Assembly (NCBI RefSeq): GCF_027943255.1
Contig: NC_072893.1
Coordinates: 133,361,784-133,425,783, forward strand
Origin: Anastrepha obliqua
Lineage: Eukaryota > Arthropoda > Insecta > Diptera > Tephritidae
Direction: 5' to 3'
Length of the DNA: 64,000 nt
The first letter of the stretch is position 1. Every line of letters starts with the position of its first letter. The position numbers and the translations under genes were made by a program. Below the pieces are notes generated by a model, which worked only from the letters and a program-made list of their open reading frames with translations, was not told where the DNA came from and did not search any database. Positions 43,929 to 56,515 of the stretch are shown piece by piece.

Positions 43929-46470
43929 AAAAGGTGACCAACGGAGCGTTTAATACAAAATAAAAAAACCTGCTGTTGTTGGTTACATTTTTTGCGAAAA
44001 GTGGTTGAAAGTCAAAGCTACATAATTAATTTATTGAAATAAAGAAAAGAAATAATTCTGTGTATCGATACAAGTAAGGACGGTCTGCTTATCACGCTCC
44101 ATTCCAGACATCTCGGCAGTGGAACTCTGCTTTTTTGGCCTGCTAGCCCAGTGCTCTACTGAAAGAATCTGGAATGTATCATCTTACCAATCGATTTTTT
44201 CTAATTTAATTTTAAGCAGGCTTTGTGTGGTGAGAGATTCTCGCAGTTTGTTAGTGCACAGCTTTCATAAGTAACTTTTTTAGACTTACTAAAAACCAGA
44301 GCAACAAATTAAATTCCAGCATGTCTTGGCCCTGTGCTCCATCTTAGAACTCTAGGAATTGATGATGATGATGTCTTTGACACGCATGCAGGGATGTGCA
44401 TACACGTTTATAATGCATTTGTTGTTGCATATCGGATCGGACTATTTGATTGAAATCGGTGGGTTTTAGTCTAGTCAAACCGCACAACCTGAAATTTAAA
44501 TTTAAAAAAATTACTAATATAAAAACTGAGGTTCATAAAGCATTCATAAAGACTCATCATATCCCAATCTGCAACGGCCCAGTTTTCGTGAGCTAAAACA
44601 AAATACTGCCCTAACCGCACATCCCATTTGGTCGGCATGGGTTTCTTCTTCTCAGCTGCCTTTACGCTCAATTTGCAAATGCTTCGTTTAGTTGTCCATG
44701 GACTTGTATCGATATTGAGCACTTCAAGTGCTGCTGCGTGATCACGTGATCGCCGATGGTGACTTAGTTTGCAAGGTGGCGGGCCTTGTCCAACCTCCTT
44801 TGCTCTTAAGAACACTTAATTCATTAGAACTTTAATAAGATACGGGGTATGGAAATAGTAAGTGTTAGAGTTTGCGCTTCAGTGTAATTGTTGCATAAAA
44901 ATCTGCGCGATTTTCTCAAAAGCAAGAGTGCTTTCAAATTATCGGGGGACTACCTCTGTTCAAAACCACATAACTAAGTTAATAATAGAAGCAAAGGGCC
45001 CTCGAAAGCCCTCAACGTCAATTACAATTTGCAAAATGTCAGCATTCTATGTAAACACTTCCATTGCCTCGAGTGACAACAGCAATGTCAAAATAGAGAA
45101 GCTCTTCACATAACCCCCGTGCGGAGCACAGCAGAAATAACAAACTAATCAAAAACTGAAGATGCACTTCAATTGAAAATAAATAGCTGAATCAAATTGA
45201 ATTAGTGTAGATTACACACTTAAGTGCAAAAACTGTACAATTAAAGATTGGCAAACGTCAATTCCCATCAACAAACAAATCGCAGCATTTGCCTATCTAC
45301 AAATACAAAAAACTGGCACTTGAAGCGCGTGTGACGTCGATTTTCAATGGTTCACCCCTCGAGCGATTGCTCGTTAGTCTCGGTGCCATTGTCTAAAAGA
45401 AGCAGACGAGTTGCGTAGTAACGGCGACATGTTGACTGGCGAATTCTTCACGGAAAGATACGGATAAATAAAGATAGAAATTCATTTGTGAAATTTTAAT
45501 GAAATTAATTTATGAAATTTTGAGTGTCAATTAACAACAAAAGTGCTGAATGCACAAAAGCCAAGCCCAGCTACTGTCTGTTTGCTTGTGCTTCCCCAAC
45601 AGAGCTGTGCTTAGCTCATAAAAAGCTTGCTTTTTTACAAGTTAGCAACGTGTAATTCAATTTTATCATTATATTAAATATTTTTTTAGTTTTAAATCAG
45701 CACAAATGCCACTTAAAAGCCGCTGTGCCGCTAAATCCATGCTACGACCCCAGGCCTGGAACGTAAACGCCGAAACACAAAAAACTATTAAATTGAAAGC
45801 AAAAACAAAAACAACGATAACAACATATCAGCGCCGTTGTGACGTTGTGACGTCAATGGGAACCATGAAAAATTAACAACTTAAACGTCGGTGGTGTGGA
45901 ACAAAAGCCAGCGGCAGTGGGGCAATTACCGCAAACCACATAAAACATGACGAACGATAAAATTTTGAAAAGCTATAAAAAAACTAAAAAAAAGATACTG
46001 TGAAAAAGAACTATGCTCATGAGTTTAAAGAAAAGATCAGCGTATAATACTGAAAACAAAAACAAATATGAAATTAGACAAAAACAAATTATGAAGCCCA
46101 AACCAGTTTTGCGGCCAAACAATGGAAAAAATCGAGGTTGAGAACACTTAGCGGGTAAAAACATCAGACAGCTCAACTCCAGTATAACTTTTTTGTTCTC
46201 TGTATGTGTGTGTGTGTGTTAATGAAGAAAACTAGTATAACTGGTGTCTAAAAGTATTCCTAGGCATTAACATTAATATGACATACAGAGGAGAAGTTGT
46301 GACCTTACAAACATAAACACAAAATAATAATTTTTCATTTATTATTTTCAAAATTAACCGCTTAAACAAGTAAAGGATCTTTCAAAAGCGACGCCTAGAC
46401 AGGAGTAGTAAATAATTCCCAGACGGCACCCTTTTTATTTCATCTTTGACATTTGTCAAGTAGGCAGATG
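43929..46470. other. ~2.5 kb non-coding tract
   Basis: No frame with a recognised domain and no clear repeat. Confidence 0.5.
46208..46219. repeat. Short (TG)n run
   Basis: TGTGTGTGTGTG in non-coding DNA. Confidence 0.6.
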
Positions 46471-46705
46471 TACAACTTCGCTGATTGAACGACGCACCAA
46501 ATTTATTGAAACTTATTATGAAAATAGTCGATCTTTAAGCACAAACTATCGTTAAGCTCGTAACTTTTTTGGTGGAAATAATCGTCCGTATAAGTCGGCA
46601 ATTCAAAAGTGGGTGAAATAATTTCAAGTCTGGTTCTGTTTAGGATGAAAAAAACAAACTGAGCGTTGTGTGGAGAATATTTCTGCTATGCTCTTGGTGG
46701 TCATT
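46471..46705 (+). pseudogene. Relic of a mariner/Tc1-type transposase N-terminus
   Basis: With stops ignored, the plus strand reads ERRTKFIETYYENSRSLSTNYR, then NFFGGNNRPYKSAIQKWVK, FQ, and VENISAML. This matches the paired helix-turn-helix pattern of insect mariner-like transposases (F.E.YYEN.RS...YR...F.G..NRP...I...V..F...GSV...R..ENI.AV). Several stops; no catalytic core or inverted repeats found nearby. Confidence 0.6.
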
Positions 46706-49700
46706 TATGCAAATGATGCCATTTTTTACATATAAATGTTAAGAGCCGTATTTTGAATGAAAACAGTGAAACCTGAAAGAATAAAAATTTTTGCGTGTTT
46801 TTTTTTTTAGAACAACATCTAGGCGCGTCTTTTGAATTCCTCAATTCCAAATAAACTTTCAATAAAGAGTATTTTATATAACTGACTAGCCATCTTTAAT
46901 GTTTTAAGTTTCGAGCGACAGAATCTATTATTCGTCAATTCAAAGCCCAAAGCTATCATTACCTACTCAGTTTAGTTCAGTTCTAAGCGCGAAATTTTGA
47001 AATTCCTAGCTGGGAAGGAATAGAACAAGAAAATAAAAGTCTATCAAATCAGTCAGATGATCTACGTTGTAACACGCGACTAATATGAGACAAAATCTAA
47101 TGCCACAGGGAGATTTTGGTCCCTAAAGAGCCCACTTTTGGTACTTCTTAATTATCTCTTTGAGTATTTCTTAGTTATCACGAAACACTCCCAACGACTA
47201 TCGCATCTAAGTATAAGTGTACAGCTGAACTTAAAGCCCTTCTTCCTGACTGGCAGGGCCCCTAGGTGTGTAATATTGCGAGTGCTTGGTATTTTTGCTT
47301 GGGCGTATTGGCGTTGCTATGCCAAATTAGAGTTTTTATGGTGAGATTAAGAATATCGAGAAAAAAAATGCAAAATAATATCTGGGATTTGAAAAATCTA
47401 CAATAACAAATATTTTCAACAGATTTCTTAGCTATAATAATGCTTTTTTTATTGAGAATCATTTAAATTTGTACATTTTTTAGACTTTTTGATACGAATT
47501 TCTATGAAATTTTATAATTTTGTATGCAACCAGGTAAGAACCATAAAAGATCGTTTTGGAACCAGGTGATCTCAGCTGTTAGCATCTTTTAACGACCGGC
47601 TGAGAGTGTTTTACTTATGGATCTGTACATTGGCTGTAGCCTGAGCACGGTTATGAAGTTGAAGGAGAGAACGAACAGCATAAATGCGTATGCAGATCTA
47701 AAACTCACCGTTGCAGCTGCGATATATATATGTAAGTATGAGCAGATAGTTTTGCTCTCAGAGCACGAACTCATCGGACAAGATTTGATAAACTTCTGAG
47801 AATAGTAAATTTCTATACTTACTCGTATTAATGATTTATTATATTAATTTCGTCGAGTTGCACCTGATAAACATACATTTTCGCCATCTGCGCCACTACA
47901 TACTTTAGCTTGACGTCAATTGCTCAAAGTGTAAACAATCAGTGTTAAGTGGATACCTAACCGTGCACCGAAATAGTAGCAAGCAACAAGGGCACCCGGC
48001 CGGTAGCGATACAACACAGCTGTCACTTATCAGCACTCAGCCGTTCAGGCAGATCACAATTGAAACACTAATAACAGTGATTACTTCACACCTCATCAAC
48101 AGCCGAGTGGAAATAACTGCATAGTAGTGGCACGATGAAAGAAGCGTTGTGGGCGACTAGCGACACCAACAGCTGCAGCAACAGCAAAAGTGGTAACACC
48201 GCTGAGGCCTCATCATCAGTATCATCTGATTATCGCTGCCGTACATCCATTATCACTCACACATCGCGCACTCATGTCACCGCTAATCTAATAAAGCGTC
48301 TGCTAAGCAGAGATGGTGGGAAGCGCGATACAGCGATTGCTCGCTGAGTGGTGATTGTTCGAAGATATTTTAGGGCGGCATTAAATAGTTGATATCTTCT
48401 TAAGGCTAAAGTAAATGTTAAGTTCAGTATGTGACGCACAAATTTAACTCATTAATAAACCGCTCGGGCGTTGGGCCGACTCACTTGCGCGACTGATTAG
48501 ATTAATCGCCAGTTGGTGCAAACAAAGTGAGGGTGGGCGGAAAACGGGTAATGAACACAAAGATTAAAAAAAATTGTATTCGATTTTCTATTGACGTTCT
48601 TTAGAATGATATATTGCTTTTATTTAAAATTTTTTGTTTTTGGCGAGTTAATGTTCAGAGGCCTATTGACTACCAATAGTTGCGGATTTTGTATTCTGTG
48701 ATATAGATTAATGTTTCAAGTTGAGAGGAAAGCCATAAATTTAAAGTTTTGGAAATACATTTTTTTAATTTGTAAATTTCCATAATATTTCCCCAAGCAC
48801 TATGTTTTGTTTGTTAAGACTGGTGTCCTTGGTACATAGCATGAAATGAGATTGGAACCAGAGCAGATTCCAGTTATTATAATTAGAACTCCTTGTTATA
48901 AGGAACCTACCCAAATACATTTTTCTTGCTAGCTATTATCAAGACGAGGGCTAGGTAAAGTTTTTGTTCTTTTACTTGAAAAATATGGTACACACAGAGT
49001 TCCCGTCAAGATTCTTTTGATCCCTGGGAACAAATGGAAGGCCGCTGGTGCCACACCGAGGATATACGGCGGCCGTTTTTACCCAGTTTTATACAAAAGC
49101 TTCAAAAGAAGGTCAATTTTTTGTTAGGCGTAGCAGAACCGTAGTGTAATCCTGTCTCAAAAGTGCTCTTAAAGCGATTCGAACTATTTCCACGTCTGTG
49201 CCGCTTCAGTCTATCTGTCTAAGAGCATCTAGGACGGATTTTACCCAAGAATGATAGAAAGAAGATTGCGCCCATCCGAGTTATGCAGTGTTGCTAACCA
49301 TTTGCTCTTCACAATAAATTTAGTGCTTTTTTATACCCAAAATGCGAACATTTTGAGGTTTCGTGTTTGTTTCTTTTTTTTAATTTAAAACTAACGAAAC
49401 TTTAAGTTAAAAAAAACTATATTATTAAACAAAAAAGGTTAAAAAAGGTCACTCTAAGAACATTTTAGTGCTAATAAAAATTTTTTGACTCTTATAAAAT
49501 TTATCTTATAAAATGTCCTTAATGGGACATAGAGCATCATGGGGTGTATTCATTGTAAAAATAAGCCACAAAATACTAAAGAAGCCTTACTGACATTTTT
49601 ACAAAAAGAGTACCCTATATAGTTACATAACCTTAAGTATAGCAAAAAAGTCGTTCCCTTAACAAAAGAGTCTCGCTTAACAAAAAAAACTCTTAAATTA

Positions 49701-50288
49701 AATGTACATAAGCATAACACATTTATTTAAAAAAACGCAAATTCTAATTGACAAATTGTCACGCATACAAGGTTCTTTAAGTAATTCAATAAAAATTTGG
49801 TGTTTTATTTTCTATAAATGAGCATTTTAATGCGTTTTTATATAATATCCAAAGCTAGGCAATAATGCAATAGCGAGAGAGAGATTTGACTGCTGAAAAC
49901 AGAAGAACACCAACAACAACTGCAATCGCGGGCAATGCTACCAGATGTTAAAAAAAGTAAAGCTAAATAAAACTGAGTGAATTATTGAACTAATTTTTAA
50001 AAAATATATATTTTGCAAAATTTTAAGCATTACTTTTAATTAGAACAGACTAGAAAAATGTCATGAAGAAAGAACTAAAACTCCGAGACTAAATAACAAA
50101 AAAATGCTAAATCAAGTTACGAAAATGGTAATCTGGCCATACTGGCGCTAAAACCACGTAACTCATTGTCAAATTCGCTGAACGCAAAGTAACGGCACCA
50201 CGATAGGCGCCATCTCATTATTCTTTCCATCATGGATTTTACCTATATTTACGTCGTATAAAATAAGTTCCCAGAATTTGCATGTATG
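46706..50288. other. ~3.6 kb non-coding tract
   Basis: AT-rich, no recognised gene. The 48135-48347 frame is serine/threonine low complexity and unsupported. Confidence 0.5.
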
Positions 50289-50290
50289 TA

Positions 50291-51176
50291 CATTCTGCTC
50301 AAATATGAACGAGACGTTATCAATAAAACGGTCCGCGGATGACATATGGCAAAAATAAATTTTTTGTTTTTTGGTAGGACTGTTATAAGCTTACATGGCA
50401 AATTTCAGCGTGATATGTCACATAGTTTGTTTTCTGTGCTTCAATTTCAATTTTCTGCTACTTCAATTGTCTCAAAATGTTTTCCACGGAGCGGCAACTT
50501 GAGCTTGGGAAACAGGAAAAAGTCACATGGAGCCATATCAGGCGAATACGGTGCTTGCGGAACGATATTAACATTATTTTTGTTCAAATAATCCCGAACA
50601 AGACGTGGTGTATGAGCTGGTGCATTATCGTGATGCAAGAACCATGACTTGTTGTCCCACAATTCCTTCCTTTTAAGACGAATGTTCTCGCGCAAACGCT
50701 TTAAAACGTCTAAATAATATTCAGCGTTAACCGATCGGCCTTGCGGAAGGAACTATGAGTGCACCACACCTTCGTAACCGAAAAAAACAGTCAGCATAAC
50801 CTTAATTTTTGAGCGACTTTGGCGTGGTTTTTTGGGTTGATGTACGGCCCTCTTTGAACGATTTGTACCACTGGAAAAGCACTTGCACGCGATAGAGCAG
50901 AGTCCCCATAGGTTGTCTGTAACATTTTTAAGGCGTCTGAAGCCGAAATTTCAAACAAATTCTTTGTTCAACTTGAATTTCCATCGTTAAATTCGAAGAA
51001 CACACTCGAGCTTGACTTATTTACAGTAGCACAGAAAACAAACTATGTGACATATCACGCTGAAATTTGCCATGTAAGCTTATAACAGTCCTACTAAAAA
51101 ACAAAAAAATTATTTTTGCCATATGTCATCCGCGGACCGTTTATTGATAACGTCTCGTTCATATTTGAGTAGAAGT
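50291..51176 (-). mobile_element. Internally deleted mariner with long inverted repeats, copy 2
   Basis: Flanked by TA (50289-50290, 51177-51178) and closely similar to the element at 40325-41264. The inverted ends are ~150 bp (CTGCTCAAATATGAACGAGA...). The minus strand again carries the HHDNAPAHTP...PDMAPCDFFLF core (50447-50695) and damaged N-terminal parts. It shares copy 1's stop after VVHS and its fused N-terminus, so both descend from one deleted progenitor. It has an additional deletion near 50953 and a changed junction near 50450. Confidence 0.85.
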
Positions 51177-51178
51177 TA

Positions 51179-51971
51179 TGTACGCTAATAAATATCCACA
51201 GAACTATAGTATACATATAGAAGCTATAAGTCACAAAATTAACTTTCAAACTGCAGCCAATCAAATATGTCTTAATTGGAGTACTGTTTTTTGCTGTAAA
51301 ACATCGAAATGTTTACTATCTCTCTGCATTAATCTAATTTATGAACAATTTCCTAGTATTACTAAAATTTTGAAAGCAAAAGAATCAACAAAGCAGCAAG
51401 TTTTCGAGCCTTCCTCAAACATGCAACACGACCTGTCATCCTCTTCTATTTCTCAGTATTTTTCCTCGTAATATTATATTTGCTGTGCGATAGTGAGTCC
51501 CAGAGACGGTGACGTCAATTGCATTCCTCTGCCGACAAAAAGTAAACGACTGCCAGCAGACCAAAAGGCTACAGCGTGTAATGTTTATCTCGTTATTGCT
51601 ATTGCTGTTGTCATTACGGTCATTATTATTATTATCATTGTTGTTATTGTTGTTGCTGTTGTCTGGCATATAGTTGAGCAGAAATAAAAATCCAAATAAA
51701 CCGCTTATCAGCGTATATTAAATTAAAAGGAAAATAAATTACGAAATTAAATTCAGCACAATTAAGATCCAACAGTACGTCGCCGCTGAGACCGTGGAGC
51801 AGGTACTTACTGATTGTTGCTTGTTGACTAACAACTGTCAGATGTCTGCTGATGGCTGGCGGCTGGTGGCTGCTGGTTCGCGGTAAAAGCCAAATCTGCG
51901 AAAGCGACGACGTCAGCGTAAATGTGGTACATATCTTTTAGCGGCAACTTATATGCTGGCATACATACGTG
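51179..51971. other. Unassigned ~790 bp
   Basis: No recognised element. A TTATTA/GTTGTT-rich stretch at 51615-51665 gives hydrophobic or Asn-rich frames on opposite strands. Confidence 0.45.
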
Positions 51972-52317
51972 CATTAGGGTGCATCACTCTCCAATAAATA
52001 CAAAATATTTCGGTAATATATTATATTAATATTAATTCACGCAAATTTACTGGGCCAATTTGAAAATACCTGGAAAATTTTCATTATTTTGAGATCATTG
52101 ATGAAGTTTTTAAAGATTCTGAGGTGATTTTTTGGGAAAGTATTTTTAAAAACGAATTTTATTTAAAAAAAATCTGTATTGGAGGTATTTTCAAATCATA
52201 GCTAGCCTGTGGATTTTGATAGTTTTGCGAAATATTTTGATGGAAGTCTTCAAAAGTAATATATTTAATAGCCCCGTTGGAAAAAAACGCAACTTTTTTC
52301 GGTGAAGCACCCCAATG
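51972..52317. mobile_element. Probable MITE, ~346 bp, TIR CATT(A/G)GGGTGC(A/T)TCAC
   Basis: The left end CATTAGGGTGCATCAC and the right end (inverse CATTGGGGTGCTTCAC) match at 14 of 16 positions around AT-rich non-coding DNA. The superfamily is not identified and no target duplication is certain. Confidence 0.5.
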
Positions 52318-54048
52318 TATGTAGGTACCTACATGTATAAGGAGCGTACGGTACTAGGTATGTCTGCGACAGGCGGACGTGTAGGCATCGCCGCTGCCAT
52401 CAGCCGAGCTGTGCATGTTCATGCCAAACATTTGTTCGACGTCCATCCGCCATGTGGTTCTCAAGCTGCGCGCTTCATTTTATCAATTCTTCTGCATAAT
52501 GTAATATATGCACGTCTGTATGTATGTACATACATATATACAAGTACAATACAAAGGCTCCAGATTGTTCAACGAAGCAAGCGACTGGCCAATCGCATAG
52601 GGTACTCATCAAGTAATCCGTTGAAACGCGACGCCTGCAGGCTTAGCGGCACCACTTGTATTTATTTATTTACATTCACAAAAGTTGTCTTCGATTTCAC
52701 TTATGCTGACATCAGCCGCTTTATCATAATATCAAAGGCAACGCGGGTGGAGCTCTCCGCTCTGCGCGCCTCTTCTCCGCTACCGTCAGCGCTTCAGTGA
52801 CTTTGGTCGGAGCTGCCACAGCCGCTTTTCGCTTCACCTGTCGTCATTTGTCATCTGCTGTCGAACGCGCGCAGCTATGTTTGTGTGTGTATGTGGTCGT
52901 ATTTGTGTATTCGCATACGTGATTGCGATCGCAGTCTTCCACCACTTTTCGCCGCCACCGTCAGTGGGAGGTGTGTGCGATCATGCGCGTCACGCTAATT
53001 GCTGTCAAAATCTTTTATACAGTGCGACTGACGTCAAAGCGGCCTAACACCCAGCGCCGCGCTCCACCTTGACAGTGTTTTTTTATGCCATGCACGGATT
53101 CAATTTTTCAATTCGCATTCATATTTCACAACGCTGTAGTGGCGGATGGCGTATCTAAGCGATTGCTTAGTAGCATCAGCGGATCGCGTATCAAATAAAA
53201 AAAGAAGGTCCGCTATTTAATCTATGCCCATAAATAACTGAATTTGATGAATTCGCGCAATTTGCTTGACTCGTATTTTCGATAAAAAAAAGTATTTTGC
53301 TGAAACCGAAGCGAAAAAAGTGCACTGACGCAGTTCGCTGGAGTACTACGATCACGAGTAGGCCTCTGCCCCGCTGTTTATGGTCATCACTTTTGTTGAA
53401 TATCTAATTAAATGTTATCAGAGCACCAAACTGTATCGACGAGCCATAAAAGCGACGCAGCTGTCAAATATATTCGACACTTTGGCAACGATGCTATTAA
53501 TTTCATGTACCTGCTGGGACTTCCCACAGTCACCCAACCTATTACACGCCATCAGAATGCTCGACAACCAGACAAGCGATAGTGAAGTGAGACAATAAAT
53601 TGGTTTTTTACGATGTAGTTGAGGTTTCTGAATGGCAGTTTCTTATGGTTGGAGCTCTGTTTTAACAAAGCTACTCACTACCCATTTCAAATAAGCTGCC
53701 AAGTTACAGACGGTATATAAAATCACGAAAAATTGAACGGAGCAAACTTCAAAGAGTCATACGTAAAGAGCCTGGCTGCTGAAGTTTTCTCTTATGATCT
53801 CACAGTTCAGATATTAAACTGCGGAAGTTCATCCCATCCATCCTTCCACATAAACAGCCTCTGAAACTCGATACTCAGACCCTTTCGTCGGCCTGTGGTG
53901 AGCATCTTAATTCTGTCACGCAAGTGTATGGTTCTGCCGTTGCATGTATCTTCTTATCTGATGTTTTAAATTAAATTTAATTCAACTATAAATAAAATAC
54001 GATTGATTATTTGTCAATGATTTTTTTATTGGAAAGTGTAAACCTTGT

Positions 54049-54230
54049 CTATGATAAGTCAATGATTACCACGGCTTGCTCTACAGTAGCCCAGAATATA
54101 TTTTGGCGAGTTTCCGCTTTTATCATACCAATAGCAGCTTTGATTCCATATTTCAACTCTTCAATCGTATAACCATCAACTTTTATCCACAACGCCGTCC
54201 CAAGAATTTTCGCCATTTCGGCTGATTTTC
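54049..54230 (-). pseudogene. Possible relic of a mariner-type transposase C-terminus
   Basis: The minus-strand frame TIEELKYGIKAAIGMIKAE resembles the post-catalytic helix of mariner transposases (compare TNLDELKQSIRAPIAAIPVA in the DD41D copy at 42404-43485). Only this short block is similar and no inverted repeats are seen, so it could be coincidence. Confidence 0.3.
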
Positions 54231-56497
54231 GACTTGATTTTCGATTAGAATGTTTCTCAATTTTCTTCAAGCATAAAACGAATCATTCCGTAAATGTCTA
54301 ACCGTAGACTTAGTTGCTGAAACGTTCTCGATATTATTTTAGCTGTCAAAGTCCCAAAAATTAATGGGCCATGGCTTTTCCATGTACACGCCTTTTAAAT
54401 GTACTCGGAGGTTTGTTGTTGCCTGCCAAGGCGCGAGCTCATGTTTATAACTTTATAAGTAAGTTTCGAATCATGGAAAGCGAGCTCTCTAATATAGCTT
54501 GTTTGTTTGCAGTCCATCCCTTTCTCTCCTTCTCTCTACCTCACATACACCGGTACTTCCGTTTTAGGTGTCTTCTCATTAGGGGGTTGTTTTACGAGTA
54601 TATATTTTTTTCTCTCTATAGCACAAACTAACACGTCCCGTAGTTTGTCATAGGATATCATAAAAGTCAGAAAAAACTGTCAAAAATCATTCGCAATTCT
54701 GAAAAATACAACAACAGTTATAAAAGAAAATAGGGACACTTCCTCACATCCGATTGGCATCGATAGCAGATGAATGAAAAGGAGATTTGCACTTCGGCCT
54801 TAACATATTTTATGCCCACAGATTAGATCAAACTAAATAGAAAAATTACTGCTAATTTTTTGTTACTTTCATTTATTTATTTCATTCCGGGAGCCACCGA
54901 GGTCGAAGATAAACGAAGTCTAAGAAAGAAAACACACAAATAAAGAACTTGGTTGCGAAGCGCACTTCAGATTCAATTGAATTCGCTTATCGACCGTGTA
55001 GTTTTCTCTTCGAATACCTGTAAAATATTATACTAAGCAGCTATTGGGTGATTTTTGTCAGCAAACTTCGAGTCATGTTCGACGGTTCGGTATATTCAAC
55101 GCTTGGGTAATCATTTATTGATGAGCTGGTTCTACCATATCACCCAAACTGTTCAACACATTGCAAAACGTATCGTGCTGTGCTAATTTCAAAGCCTGAC
55201 AACCCAACTTGCAGAGTATTTTGCGGCATAGCCCTCCACCGCAGCAATTATTAATACGGTTGCCCATGACACGGGACTAACAATCCGCACACTCTATCCT
55301 CATTAGAGGGGGATATTAAATTCAGGCCATTAAAGAGATTATTAGTCAAACTATGATCTTTCTGAGAGAGATTTGTAAAAAAACGTTTTTAGGCTGAGAA
55401 AGCGGTGCTGGAACGATAGTATTCTCCTCAAGAGATGCACCTCCTTCATTCAAGAGACGCACCCCGAGTACAGGAGAACGCTCCTCAAGTTCGGCGATGG
55501 AAGCGACATCACTGTGCCACCGGCTTTACTTGGGATACTGCATCAGATGGTCTGTTCTCCGCGTTTTCGTTGTTGAAATATGCGAAAGTAAACGTAGAAT
55601 CCAATACATTTCGCTTAGACATCTCATTTCCTGCAAACCACAAAAATGTCTAACAACCAATCAACTTTTTATTTTTATTTTTTTTATGCACGCCAACACT
55701 CTGAAAGCGGAAACCATATCATTGTTTTCTGTTATCAACAACTTCAATCACCTTTCGTGTAATCAATAAACAATTTCTGCACCAATATTTATTAGTTTCT
55801 TTTTTTTAATTCTTCATAATTCTTAATGTTCGGCTGTGCCTTCAAAAGTGTCTTATGTTCACATTTATCAAAAACCAGATACACAAATTAAGGAATATCA
55901 ACATGGCTTGATAAAAAGTGAAAGATACAAAAATGAAACAGTTCAAAGCTGAGTGCTCATGAAAAATTTGCTACATTAACTGTTGGGTAGGACAACAACA
56001 ATACGCACATACCTACAGCCAAGTAAATATTTGCTAATTTACAAACGTACTTTGATATATTTATATAATACACGTTGAAAATTCACTTGGTGCACTGTCA
56101 AAGTTCTACAACAACAGCGCACTAAATCATAAAGGCAAAATAGATAATTCCATACAAAATTTCATATATCTTTTCGCTGTGTGAAAGCAAAAACAAATAA
56201 AATAAAGTAAAATAAAAAAATGGGTTAAATGCCTGAATGATAAGATAAAAATAAATTAAAGCTGCATTCCTTCCTCATTTCGCAAGCCATATGACTATTG
56301 TGCGATTGTGCGACTTAGGCTAACGGAATAATACTCACACTACAAAAACAAAATGCTCATTACTTATAATCACGCTCATACAAAAGCCTACTCAATATTT
56401 ATACAATATACAGTTAATTACTAAAACTTAATAGAATTACAACAGTAACAGTTCTTTGGGTGAAATATATGATGAAATACTTTAGATTTGTTGAGAT

Positions 56498-56503
56498 TTT
56501 ATT
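56498..56503 (-). terminator. Candidate polyadenylation signal AATAAA
   Basis: Minus-strand AATAAA lies 12 bases after the stop codon of the host gene. That is unusually close, so a later signal may be the one used. Confidence 0.35.
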
Positions 56504-56515
56504 TGGCTCTGTGAC

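Larger units (their letters stand above)
52318..56515. other. ~4.2 kb non-coding tract 3' of the host gene
   Basis: The 52315-52800 frame (161 codons) has no motif and is rejected. The part nearest 56515 should include the 3' UTR of the minus-strand gene, whose end I cannot place. Minus-strand AATAAA sites occur at 56503-56498 and near 55789. Confidence 0.45.

Noticed and set aside
52315..52800. 161-codon frame
   Set aside because: Begins at the edge of a MITE, has no recognisable domain, and includes microsatellite-derived Tyr/Thr-rich sequence.
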